From Streptomyces sp. NK15101 (GTDB lineage: Bacteria > Actinomycetota > Actinomycetes > Streptomycetales > Streptomycetaceae): a stretch of DNA of 48,588 nt. This document shows, piece after piece, positions 22,342 through 30,575 of the stretch. A model generated the notes under the pieces. The model was not told the origin of the DNA, did no database searches, and saw only the letters and a program-made list of their open reading frames with translations. Each line of letters opens with the position of its first letter. Position 1 is the stretch's first letter. The DNA lies in the NCBI RefSeq assembly GCF_020400725.1, contig NZ_JAINVG010000058.1, positions 1 through 48,588 on the forward strand, read 5' to 3'. A program made the translations under genes and the position numbers.

Positions 22342-23315
22342 CCACGCTCACCGACGCTCCGGCGCCCGTGACGGGGCCTCCCGTCACGGGCGCCGCCCGG
22401 CAGGCGTGGCGACGGCTGCGCACCCGCCCGGCCGCCCTCGTCTCCGCCGCCGTCCTCCTCCTGCTCGTCCTCCTCGCCCTCGCCGCGCCGCTGCTCGCCG
22501 CACTGGCGGGCCAGGACCCGCACACGTACCACGACGACCTCGTCGACTCGGCCCGCGGCGGCGTCCCCTACGGCGCCTTCGGCGGGGCGAGCGCCGACCA
22601 CTGGCTCGGCATCGAACCCGGCACCGGCCGCGACCTGTTCGTCCGGCTCCTCTACGGCGCCCGGGTCTCCCTCCTCGTCGCCGTCGGCGCCACCGTCGTC
22701 CAGGTCCTGCTCGGGCTGCTCGTCGGCCTCGCCGCCGGGCTCGGCAACCGCTGGGTCGACGGCGTCCTCGGCCGGATCACCGACGTCTTCCTCGCCCTGC
22801 CGTTCCTCGTCCTCGCCATCGCCCTCACCGCCGTCGTCCCCCGCGACTTCCCGCGCCCGCTGCTGCTCATCCTGGTCATCGGCCTGCTCGGCTGGGCCGG
22901 CACCTCCCGGATCGTGCGCGCCCAGACCCTCACCCTCAAGGGCCTCGACTTCGTCGCCGCCTCACGGCTCGCCGGATCGGGGCGGTGGCGGACCGCCCGG
23001 CGCGAGCTGCTGCCCTCGCTCGCCGCGCCCGTCATCACGTACGCGGCGATCCTCGTCCCCACCAACATCGTGGTCGAGGCCTCGCTCTCCTTCCTCGGCG
23101 TGGGCGTCACCCCGCCCACCCCCTCCTGGGGGCAGATGCTGTCCACCGCGCAGACCTGGTTCCGGGCCGACCCGGCGTACGTGCTGCTCCCGGCCGGACT
23201 GCTCTTCACGACCGTGCTCGCCTTCACCGTCCTCGGCGACGCCGTCCGCACCGCCCTCGACCCGCGCGAGGCCGGCCGGCTCGGCGTGGGCACGCGAAAG
23301 GAGACCTCCCGATGA
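22338..23315 (+). CDS. ABC transporter permease (DppC type)
   Basis: 325 residues from GTG 22338, overlapping the binding-protein stop (GTGA). Six membrane helices, with a large loop after helix 1 as in DppC/OppC and the EAA cytoplasmic loop ASRLAGSGRWRTARRELLP. HWLGIEPGTGRDLFVRLLYGARVSLLV is the typical DppC N-terminal signature. It lies before the DppB-type permease, reversing the order most often seen. Confidence 0.93.
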   Translation: MTTLTDAPAPVTGPPVTGAARQAWRRLRTRPAALVSAAVLLLLVLLALAAPLLAALAGQDPHTYHDDLVDSARGGVPYGAFGGASADHWLGIEPGTGRDLFVRLLYGARVSLLVAVGATVVQVLLGLLVGLAAGLGNRWVDGVLGRITDVFLALPFLVLAIALTAVVPRDFPRPLLLILVIGLLGWAGTSRIVRAQTLTLKGLDFVAASRLAGSGRWRTARRELLPSLAAPVITYAAILVPTNIVVEASLSFLGVGVTPPTPSWGQMLSTAQTWFRADPAYVLLPAGLLFTTVLAFTVLGDAVRTALDPREAGRLGVGTRKETSR

Positions 23316-24301
23316 CCCGCTACGCCCTGAAGCGGCTCGCGGGCGCCGCGTTCGTCCTCCTCGCGCTCTCCGTCCTCGTGTACGCGCTGTTCTACGTCGC
23401 ACCCGGCGACCCCGCCCGGCTCGCCTGCGGCGAGCGCTGCAACCCGCAGCAGATCGCCCAGGTGCGGGAGCAACTCGGCCTGAACGAGAGCGTGACCGCC
23501 CAGTACCTGCACTTCCTCCAGGGCGTCTTCGCCGGCCGCGACCACTTCACCGGCACCGGCGTCCTGCACTGCGACGCGCCCTGCCTCGGCCTGTCGTACC
23601 AGACCGACCAGCAGGTCACCGAGCTCATCCTGGACCGGCTGCCCGCCACCGCCTCGCTCGCCCTCGGCGCCATGGTGATCTGGCTCGTCGTCGGCATCGG
23701 CACCGGGCTGCTCTCCGCGCTCCGCCGCGGCGGACTCACCGAGCGGACCCTCACCGTGCTCACCCTCGCCGGCACCGGCACGCCCGTCTTCATCCTGGGC
23801 CTGCTGCTGCTCATGGCGGTCTGCGCCTACCTCCAGTGGCTGCCCTTCCCGACCTACGTACCGCTCGGCGAGGACCCCGAGCAGTGGGCCTGGAACATGC
23901 TGCTGCCCTGGCTCGCCCTCGGCTTCTTCGAATCCGCCAAGTACGCGCGGCTCACCCGGAGCTCCACCCTGGAGACGCTCGCCGAGGACCACATCCGCAC
24001 CTTCCGCGCGTACGGGGTGGGGGAGCGGTCCGTCGTCACCCGCCACGCGCTGCGCGGCGCCGTGCCGCCGGTCATCGCGCTCAGCGCCATCGACCTCGGC
24101 ACCATGTTCGGCGGGGCCGTGCTGACCGAGTCGCTCTTCGGCATCCCCGGCCTCGGCAAGACCCTCATCGACGGCGTCCGCCACGTCGACCTGCCGATCG
24201 TCGTGGGCATCGTGCTCCTCACCGGGGTCGCCGTGGTCCTCGCGAACGTCGTCGCCGACCTCCTCTACGCCCTCGCCGACCGAAGGGTCGCCCTGACATG
24301 A
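23312..24301 (+). CDS. ABC transporter permease (DppB type)
   Basis: 329 residues from ATG 23312 (4-bp overlap with the preceding gene; GAAAGGAG upstream). DppB/OppB features: MTRYALKRLAGAAFVLLALSVLVYALFYVAPGDPA start, an EQLGLNESVTAQYL segment, and the EAA-like IRTFRAYGVGERSVVTRHALRGAVPPV. An extra Cys-containing stretch (LACGERCNP, HCDAPCLGLSYQ) in the first periplasmic loop is of interest. Its stop codon overlaps the ATPase start. Confidence 0.93.
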   Translation: MTRYALKRLAGAAFVLLALSVLVYALFYVAPGDPARLACGERCNPQQIAQVREQLGLNESVTAQYLHFLQGVFAGRDHFTGTGVLHCDAPCLGLSYQTDQQVTELILDRLPATASLALGAMVIWLVVGIGTGLLSALRRGGLTERTLTVLTLAGTGTPVFILGLLLLMAVCAYLQWLPFPTYVPLGEDPEQWAWNMLLPWLALGFFESAKYARLTRSSTLETLAEDHIRTFRAYGVGERSVVTRHALRGAVPPVIALSAIDLGTMFGGAVLTESLFGIPGLGKTLIDGVRHVDLPIVVGIVLLTGVAVVLANVVADLLYALADRRVALT

Positions 24302-25989
24302 CGCTCCCGAACCACCGGCCCGGCGCCGTGGCCCCGCTCGTCGAACCGGACCCCCGGCCCGGCGCCGCGGCCCCGCTCGTCGAGGTCGACCGCCTCACCG
24401 TCGACTTCGACGGCGGCGCCCGGGCCGTCGACGGCCTCTCCTTCACCCTGGAGGCCGGCCGCGCGCTCGCCCTCGTCGGCGAGTCCGGCAGCGGCAAGTC
24501 CACCGTCGCCGGCGCCCTCCTCGGCCTCCACCGGGGCACGGGCGCGCGGCTCGGCGGCACCGTGCGGGTCGGCGGCATCGACGTCGGCGCCGCCGGCCCC
24601 GCCGAGCTGCGGCGGCTGCGCGGCGGGGTGGCCGCCATGGTCTTCCAGGACCCGCTGTCCGCCCTGGACCCCTACCACTCCGTCGGCGACCAGATCGCCG
24701 AGGTCTACCGGATCCATCACCCTGGATCCCGAAAGGCGGCCCGGGCCCGCGCCGTCGACGTCCTAGGCCGGGTCGGCATCCCCGACGCGGCCCGCCGCTC
24801 CCGCTCCCGCCCGCACGAGTTCAGCGGCGGCATGCGACAGCGCGCCCTCCTCGCCATGGCCCTCGCCTGCGAGCCGCGGCTCGTCGTCGCCGACGAACCC
24901 ACCACCGCCCTCGACGTCACCGTGCAGGCCCAGATCCTCGACCTGCTGCACGAACTGCGGCGCGAGACCGGCACCGCCCTGCTCCTCGTCACGCACGACG
25001 TGGGCGTGGCCGCCGAGAGCGTCGACGAGGTGCTCGTCATGCGCCACGGGCGCGAGGTCGAGCGCGGCGCCGTCGCCGGAGTGCTCGGCGCGCCCTCGGC
25101 GCCGTACACGCGCGCGCTGCTCTCCGCCGTGCCCCGGCTCGACGGACCGGTCAGGACCGCCCCCGAAACGAAGGAGACGCTGCTCGAAGCGGTCGGCCTG
25201 CGGCGGGAGTTCGGCCGGGGCAAGGCCGCCGTGACCGCCGTCGACGGGGTCTCCCTCACCGTCCGCGCCGGCGAGACCCTCGGCGTCGTCGGCGAGTCCG
25301 GCAGCGGCAAGACCACCCTCGGACGGATGCTCGTCCGCCTCCTCGACCCCACCGGCGGCGAACTCCGTTACCGGGGCGAGGAGATCGGCGGGCTGTCCGA
25401 CAAGCGGCTGCTGCCGTACCGGCGAGAGCTCCAGATGGTCTTCCAGGATCCCGTCTCCTCGCTCAACCCGCGCCGTTCCGTCGGCGAGTCGATCGCCGAC
25501 CCGCTGCGCGTGGCGGGGGAGCGGGACGAGACCCGGATCCGGGGCAGGGTGCGCGAACTGCTCGACCGGGTGGGGCTCGATCCCGACCGGTACGCGGCCT
25601 ATCCGCACGAGTTCAGCGGCGGCCAGCGCCAGCGCGTCGGCATCGCCCGCGCGCTCGCCGCCGAACCCCGGCTGATCGTCTGCGACGAACCCGTCTCCGC
25701 CCTCGACGTCACCACCCAGGCCCAGGTCACCGCGCTGCTCGCCGAGCTCCAGGCCGAACTCGGCCTCGGGCTCGTCTTCATCGCCCACGACCTCGCCGTG
25801 GTCCGGCAGGTCAGCGACCGGGTCGCCGTCATGCGCGGGGGCCGGATCGTCGAGCAGGGCACGGTCGACGAGGTGTACGGCGAGCCCCGGGATCCGTACA
25901 CCCGGCAGCTGCTCGCCGCCGTCCCCTCCCTCGACCCGGTCCTCGCGGCCGAGCGCAGGGAACGGCGCCGGGAGCTGGCCGCCGCCTGA
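24298..25989 (+). CDS. Fused two-domain ABC ATPase (DppD-DppF type)
   Basis: 563 residues, two complete ATPase halves. First: GESGSGKST, Q-loop FQDPLSALDP, signature FSGGMRQR, VVADEPTTALD, TTH-like VTHDV. Second (from about residue 297): GESGSGKTT, FQDPVSSLNP, FSGGQRQR, VCDEPVSALD, IAHDL. The first half is DppD-like, the second DppF-like; each carries the oligopeptide-family C-terminal extension ending YTRALLSAVP and YTRQLLAAVP. All catalytic residues are intact, so a single chain forms the ATPase dimer. Completes the importer with the preceding genes; a strong hairpin follows. Confidence 0.95.
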   Translation: MTLPNHRPGAVAPLVEPDPRPGAAAPLVEVDRLTVDFDGGARAVDGLSFTLEAGRALALVGESGSGKSTVAGALLGLHRGTGARLGGTVRVGGIDVGAAGPAELRRLRGGVAAMVFQDPLSALDPYHSVGDQIAEVYRIHHPGSRKAARARAVDVLGRVGIPDAARRSRSRPHEFSGGMRQRALLAMALACEPRLVVADEPTTALDVTVQAQILDLLHELRRETGTALLLVTHDVGVAAESVDEVLVMRHGREVERGAVAGVLGAPSAPYTRALLSAVPRLDGPVRTAPETKETLLEAVGLRREFGRGKAAVTAVDGVSLTVRAGETLGVVGESGSGKTTLGRMLVRLLDPTGGELRYRGEEIGGLSDKRLLPYRRELQMVFQDPVSSLNPRRSVGESIADPLRVAGERDETRIRGRVRELLDRVGLDPDRYAAYPHEFSGGQRQRVGIARALAAEPRLIVCDEPVSALDVTTQAQVTALLAELQAELGLGLVFIAHDLAVVRQVSDRVAVMRGGRIVEQGTVDEVYGEPRDPYTRQLLAAVPSLDPVLAAERRERRRELAAA

Positions 25990-26063
25990 CGCTCCGTGAT
26001 CGTTCCACCGCGTACCGCGACGGAACGCGACCGGGGTGGGAAAGTTACGTGCATTCACCCCTT

Positions 26064-26101
26064 CCGGTGGTGCGACGGACAACCGTCCGTCGCACCACCG
26101 G
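26064..26101 (+). terminator. Operon terminator hairpin
   Basis: CCGGTGGTGCGACGGAC (26064-26080) and its exact complement (26085-26101) form a 17-bp perfect stem with an AACC loop, 75 nt after the ATPase stop. No T-tract. Confidence 0.8.
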
Positions 26102-26179
26102 TGTCTCCGCTTACGTTCTTCCCGCTGCGAGTCACCGGGCCGACGGTGGCGGCCGTCAAGGGAGATCGGGGGTGCACGC

Positions 26180-27817
26180 GTGCGGATCGGATTGCTCACG
26201 GAGGGTGGCTACCCGTACGCCACCGGTGACTCCGGACGCTGGTGCGAGCGGCTCGTGCGCGGGCTCGGACAGCACCGGTTCGACCTCTACGCCCTCGGTC
26301 CCGCCGGCACCCCGCGGCCCCTGCCGCCGAACGCCCGCGTCGCCCGCACCGCCGACCTCGGCGGCCCCGACGGGACCCCGGCCACCTCCGGAGCGTGGAG
26401 CCCCTGCGAGCCGCGCGCCTCCCGCCGGGCCTACGGACGCCACGAACGGCGCCGCTTCACCGAGGCCTGCCACCGGCTCGCCACCGGGCTCTGCGCCGAG
26501 GACGGCGAAGTCCCCTTCGCCGAAGGGCTCTACGCCCTCGCCGAACTCGCCCGCGAGCGCGGCGGACTGCCCGGCGCCCTCCGCTCCGACGACGCCGTCC
26601 GCGTCCTGGAGTCCGCCTGCCGCGCGCCCGGCGCACGCCGGGGCGCTGCCGCCGCGGGACTCCCCGACCACCTCGCCTTCGCCGAGCACCTGGAGCGGGC
26701 CCTGCGTCCCCTCTCCCTCGACTGGTACGGGGAGGACGCGCTCGGCGCCGCCGACCTCTGCCACGCCGCCGCCGGAGGCGCCACCGCCCTTCCCGGACTG
26801 CTGGCCAAACGCTTCTTCGGGACCCCGCTGCTCGTCACCGAGTACGGCGTACCGCTGCGCGCCCACTACCTCTCCACGGCCGGCGCCGACCGCTCCGCCC
26901 CCCTGCGCGCCCTGCTCGCCGCGCTCCACGGCCGGCTCGCCGGCGAGATCTACCGACAGGCCGCCCTCCTCACCCCCGGCAACGCCCACGCCCGCCGCTG
27001 GCAGGAGAAGTGCGGCGCCGACCGGGCCCGCATCCGCACCGTCCACCCCGGCATGGCCGCGGACCGCTTCGCCGAGGTGGGCGAGGACGAGGAGAGCGGC
27101 GACCCCGCCACCCTCGTCTGGGTCGGCCGCGTCGAACCCGCCAAGGACCTCATCGGCCTCCTCCACGCCTTCGCCGAGATCCGGGCCCGCCGGCCCGACG
27201 CCCGGCTGCGGATCGTCGCCGTGCCGGAACGCGAACCGGGCGGCGGCGCCTACCTCACGTACTGCAAGGGGCTCGCCGCCCAGCTCTTCCCCGACGAGGC
27301 CCCCGGGGCGCACGCCGTCGGCGAGAACCCCGTCACCTTCGAGGAGCTCGGCGGTCCCGAGGCGCCCACCCTGGAGGACACGTACGCCTCCGGCGCGCTC
27401 GTCGTCCTGTCCAGCCTCGCCGAGGGCTTCCCCGCCAGCCTCGTCGAAGCCATGTTCTGCGCACGGGCCACCGTCTCCACCGACGTCGGCGCCGTCGTCG
27501 AGATCATCGGCGGCACCGGCCTCGTCGTCCCCCCGCGCAACCCCCGGGCGCTCGCCGACGCCTGTCTCGCGCTGCTCCGCGACCCCGAGCGCCGCCACCG
27601 GCTCGGCGCCGCCGCCCGCGCCCGCGCGCTCGAACTCTTCACCGTCGAACAGAACCTCGCCGCGTTCCGCGGCATCTACCTCGAACTCCTCTCCCACGCG
27701 CCGGTGCGCCACCGCCCCGGGGACGGCGTCCCCTTCGCCCACCCGGCCGAGGCGCATGTGCCCGGCAGTTGGACGCACAAGGCCGTGGCCGCGGGGACGG
27801 GAGCGCCCGATGCCTGA
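26180..27817 (+). CDS. PelF-like glycosyltransferase (DUF3492 / GT4)
   Basis: 545 residues from GTG 26180. It starts with the typical MRIGLLTEGGYPYATGDSGRWCERLV of DUF3492 proteins. The C-terminal GT-B half has VWVGRVEPAKDLIGLLHAFAEI, VTFEELGG, and the EGFPASLVEAM (E-x7-E) nucleotide-sugar motif near residues 414-422. PelF in Pseudomonas polymerises N-acetylgalactosamine/glucosamine from UDP-sugars in the cytosol. Here the neighbours (polytopic protein, epimerase, spherulin-4 hydrolase) fit production of an amino-sugar polymer or oligosaccharide. The following gene's ribosome site overlaps its stop. An upstream extension to 26036 runs through the terminator and is rejected. Confidence 0.9.
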   Translation: MRIGLLTEGGYPYATGDSGRWCERLVRGLGQHRFDLYALGPAGTPRPLPPNARVARTADLGGPDGTPATSGAWSPCEPRASRRAYGRHERRRFTEACHRLATGLCAEDGEVPFAEGLYALAELARERGGLPGALRSDDAVRVLESACRAPGARRGAAAAGLPDHLAFAEHLERALRPLSLDWYGEDALGAADLCHAAAGGATALPGLLAKRFFGTPLLVTEYGVPLRAHYLSTAGADRSAPLRALLAALHGRLAGEIYRQAALLTPGNAHARRWQEKCGADRARIRTVHPGMAADRFAEVGEDEESGDPATLVWVGRVEPAKDLIGLLHAFAEIRARRPDARLRIVAVPEREPGGGAYLTYCKGLAAQLFPDEAPGAHAVGENPVTFEELGGPEAPTLEDTYASGALVVLSSLAEGFPASLVEAMFCARATVSTDVGAVVEIIGGTGLVVPPRNPRALADACLALLRDPERRHRLGAAARARALELFTVEQNLAAFRGIYLELLSHAPVRHRPGDGVPFAHPAEAHVPGSWTHKAVAAGTGAPDA

Positions 27818-27830
27818 AGGAGACACCCCC

Positions 27831-29405
27831 ATGCGCGGCTCCGCCGCCCCGACGAGTCCCGGAGCCTGGGACGCCCGCTCCGAAGCCCTCCTCGGCACCC
27901 CCGCCCTCACCGCGGCCGGCAGCCTCGACCTGCGCGCCCCCGCGCCCGAGGACCCCGTCGACGCCGCCCCCTCCGGGATAGCCCCGGCCCCGGAGGCGGC
28001 CCCCACGGCGCCCCCACGACCCGGCACGGCCTGGGGCGCGCCGGACCCGGCGCCGGAGGAAGCGACCCCGTCGGATCCGCCGGCCCCCGGCCGGGCCTCC
28101 GAGGACCCCGGTCCGGCCGGGGAGCGGGCCGGGACGGCCGAGCAGCCCGAGCGGGCCCAGCGGCCCGAGTCGGTTGAGCCGGCCGAGCGGACCCGCGCCG
28201 AGGACCGCAAGGCGGCCGCCGTGGACGGCACCGCACCCCGGTCCGCATCGACGGGCTCTGCCGTGGACGGCACCCCGCCCCGCCCCGTACCGGCAGGCCC
28301 TGCCGTGGACGGCACCGCACCCCGCCCCGCACCGGTCGGTCCCGCCGCGGACGGCGCCGCGCGCCCCCGGAGCCGTCGTGGGCAGGCCGACCCCGTGAAG
28401 GTGCTCATGCACCGCCACCGGGAGCTCTGCGAGCGGGCCGTCGATCCGCTGGAGATCGCCGCCGGCCTCGAAGCGCAGGGGTTCACCGACCGGACCGCCG
28501 CACGGTTCCGGCACCGGGACGTGTTCTCGCTCGCCGAGGAGCTGTACGCGCGCGTGCCCCGCGGACAGGAGAACCCCGCGCCCGTCGTGGAGCCGGAGCG
28601 GGCACGGGCGCCCTGGGCGCTCGCCGCCCTCGCCCCCGGCGGGGTCGCCGGGCTCACGGGGCTCGGGCTCGCCCTCGGCCACGGGCCCGTGCGGCTCGCC
28701 GTCGGGGCCGCCGGATCCCTCGCCCTCGGCGGGGCGCTGCTGCTCGCCGTCCGGCAGGGCCCCTTCCGCGGCCCGGACGGAGGAGCCGTCCCCGCCGCCC
28801 GGCTCTGGACCCTCTGGCTCCTGGCGTACGCGGTCGGCGGCGACGGACTCCTGGACCAGGTCCTCACCGGCGGCCCCGACGGGCCCTGGGAGCTCGCCCC
28901 CGCGCCCCTCCTGGGCCTCGCCCTCGCCGTCGCCCCCGCCGCCTGGGGCGCCCACATCTTCGCGAGCCGGGCCCGCCGCCGGATCGCCGACAGCCGCGGC
29001 CTCGCCGACTTCGCCGCCGCCACCCGGCCGCTGCTCCTCGGCACCGTGACCCTCCAACTCCTCGCCCTCGCCGCCCTGCTCGCCCTCACCGGCTTCAGCT
29101 CCGGGGCCCTCGCCCTCGGGGCGCTCCTGCTGCTCGCCCGGCTCCACACCGTCCACGGCCATCCCGAGACGGCCGCCGCCGTCCTCGCCGCCGCCTGTGC
29201 CGGCGAGGCCCTCGCCCTCGCGAGCGTCCTCGCCGCCCGTGTCCCCCTCCCCGGCTTCGACGCGCTCGCCGCCCCGGTGCGCGCCCTCGTCGAGGCCTGG
29301 GGCCCCGGGGCCGTACCCACCCTCGTCTGCGGCGCCGCCGCGCTCGGCCTGCTGGCCCACGCGACCGGTGCCCTCACCCGGGCCTCCGCCCACGCCACCC
29401 CATGA
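27831..29405 (+). CDS. Unrecognised polytopic membrane protein with Pro/Ala-rich N-terminus
   Basis: 524 residues from ATG 27831 (GAAGGAG upstream; an alternative ATG at 27810 overlaps the GT stop). Residues 1-180 are Ala/Pro/Gly-rich and disordered, with near repeats of AVDGTAPRPAP. Residues about 186-245 form a soluble, conserved-looking helical segment (VKVLMHRHRELCERAVDPLEIAAGLEAQG, FRHRDVFSLAEELYARVP). Then come about eight hydrophobic helices (WALAALAPGGVAGLTGLGLALG to TLVCGAAALGLLAHATGAL) with one cytosolic loop SRARRRIADSRGLADFAAATRP. It does not resemble the 12-helix PelG flippase or PelD/PelE closely enough to name. From position, it is the candidate exporter or synthase partner of the PelF-like enzyme. 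Confidence 0.85.
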   Translation: MRGSAAPTSPGAWDARSEALLGTPALTAAGSLDLRAPAPEDPVDAAPSGIAPAPEAAPTAPPRPGTAWGAPDPAPEEATPSDPPAPGRASEDPGPAGERAGTAEQPERAQRPESVEPAERTRAEDRKAAAVDGTAPRSASTGSAVDGTPPRPVPAGPAVDGTAPRPAPVGPAADGAARPRSRRGQADPVKVLMHRHRELCERAVDPLEIAAGLEAQGFTDRTAARFRHRDVFSLAEELYARVPRGQENPAPVVEPERARAPWALAALAPGGVAGLTGLGLALGHGPVRLAVGAAGSLALGGALLLAVRQGPFRGPDGGAVPAARLWTLWLLAYAVGGDGLLDQVLTGGPDGPWELAPAPLLGLALAVAPAAWGAHIFASRARRRIADSRGLADFAAATRPLLLGTVTLQLLALAALLALTGFSSGALALGALLLLARLHTVHGHPETAAAVLAAACAGEALALASVLAARVPLPGFDALAAPVRALVEAWGPGAVPTLVCGAAALGLLAHATGALTRASAHATP

Positions 29406-29427
29406 GAACCGGCCCCGCATCCCGCCG

Positions 29428-29465
29428 GAGGCCCGGCGACCGGAGCGACCACCTCGCCGGGCCTC
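29428..29465 (+). terminator. Intercistronic hairpin inside the polysaccharide cluster
   Basis: GAGGCCCGGCGA (29428-29439) and its exact complement (29454-29465) flank a 14-nt loop, 23 nt after the membrane-protein stop. It could end part of the transcripts or set relative expression of the two halves of the cluster. Confidence 0.55.
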
Positions 29466-29553
29466 CCGTCAAGAACCCCCTCGCACCCGCGGAGCCGACG
29501 CCGCGGGCGCGCCCCGTCACCCCTCTCATCACCCCGCAAGGAGAACGAAGATC

Positions 29554-29607
29554 ATGACCCCCCGAACCCAAGGACCGGCCGGTCGGCACGTAGGGGCCGC
29601 ACGATGA
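29554..29607 (+). CDS. 17-codon mini-ORF coupled to the epimerase
   Basis: ATG 29554 is preceded by AAGGAG (9-14 nt upstream), encodes MTPRTQGPAGRHVGAAR and stops at a TGA that overlaps the epimerase ATG (ATGA). The epimerase itself has no independent ribosome site, so ribosomes loaded on this mini-ORF probably feed it. No domain; likely a coupling leader and not a functional protein. Confidence 0.5.
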   Translation: MTPRTQGPAGRHVGAAR

Positions 29608-30575
29608 GGGTGCTACTGCTCGGAGCCAACGGCTTCATCGGCCGCTTCGTCGCCGACCGGCTGCTCGCCGACCCGGCCGTCCACCTCACCGCGCTCGGCC
29701 GGGGCGACGACGCCGACGTGCGCTTCGACCTCGCCTCCGGCAGCCCCGGCGCGCTCACCCGCTTCCTGGACGCCGTCCACCCCGGGGTCGTCGTCAACTG
29801 CGCCGGCGCCACCCGGGGCGGTGCCCGCGAGCTGACCCGGCACAACACCGTCGCCGTCGCCACCGTCTGCGAGGCCCTGCGCCGCAGCGGCTGCGGGGCC
29901 CGCCTCGTCCAGGTCGGCTGCGCCTCGGAGTACGGGCCGAGCCAGCCCGGCTCCTCCACGGCCGAGGACGCGGTCCCGCGCCCCGGCGGCCCGTACGGCG
30001 TGTCCAAGCTCGCCGCGACGGAACTCGTCCTGGGCTCCGGCCTCGACGCGGTCGTCCTGCGGGTCTTCTCCCCGGTCGGCCCCGGCACGCCCGCCGGTTC
30101 CCCGCTCGGCCGCCTCGCCGAGGCGATGCGCCGCGCGATGCAGGCCGGGGACGGCGAGCTCAAGCTCAGCGGCCTCGGCGTGCAGCGGGACTTCGTCGAC
30201 GTGCGGGACGTGGCGCGGGCCGTCCACGCCGCCTCCCTCTCCGCCGCCCAGGGCGTCGTCAACATCGGCACCGGCCGCGCCGTCAAGCTCCGGGACGCCG
30301 CCGCCGTCCTCGCCAGGGTCGCCGGCTACTCCGGCAACCTGCACGAGCTGGACGCCCCGCACGGCATCCCGCAGCGCCCGATGATCGGCGCCCCCCGCAC
30401 CGAGGGGACCATCGCCGACCAGTTGGCCTCCGCCCCGTACCCGTACCCCGACGGCTGCGGGCCCTGGCAGCAGGCCGACGTCCGCACCGCCCGCGACCGG
30501 CTCGGCTGGCGGCCCCGGATCAACCTGGAGGAGTCCCTCGCCGACATCTGGATGGAGGCGGCGTGTCGCATCTGA
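29604..30575 (+). CDS. NAD-dependent sugar epimerase/dehydratase (extended SDR)
   Basis: 323 residues. N-terminal Rossmann motif LLLGANGFIGRFVADRL (GxxGxxG), NCAGATRGG, and active-site pair: GCASEYG in the catalytic Ser/Thr region and PYGVSKLAATEL (YxxxK). RVFSPVGPGTPAGS and QRDFVDVRDVARA are typical of nucleotide-sugar epimerases and GDP/UDP-sugar 4,6-enzymes. In Gram-positive Pel clusters a UDP-GlcNAc C4-epimerase supplies UDP-GalNAc; this gene could do the same here (inference). Overlaps the next gene by 13 bp. Confidence 0.9.
   Translation: MRVLLLGANGFIGRFVADRLLADPAVHLTALGRGDDADVRFDLASGSPGALTRFLDAVHPGVVVNCAGATRGGARELTRHNTVAVATVCEALRRSGCGARLVQVGCASEYGPSQPGSSTAEDAVPRPGGPYGVSKLAATELVLGSGLDAVVLRVFSPVGPGTPAGSPLGRLAEAMRRAMQAGDGELKLSGLGVQRDFVDVRDVARAVHAASLSAAQGVVNIGTGRAVKLRDAAAVLARVAGYSGNLHELDAPHGIPQRPMIGAPRTEGTIADQLASAPYPYPDGCGPWQQADVRTARDRLGWRPRINLEESLADIWMEAACRI

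Noticed and set aside
20614..25989. Idea that the ABC operon is specifically a nickel importer
   Set aside because: No metal-specific motif in the binding protein; family 5 members cannot be assigned to peptide or nickel from this sequence alone.
26049..29539. Overlapping long frames on both strands across the polysaccharide cluster
   Set aside because: The PelF-like and membrane-protein frames have recognisable domains and ribosome sites; the others are shadows.
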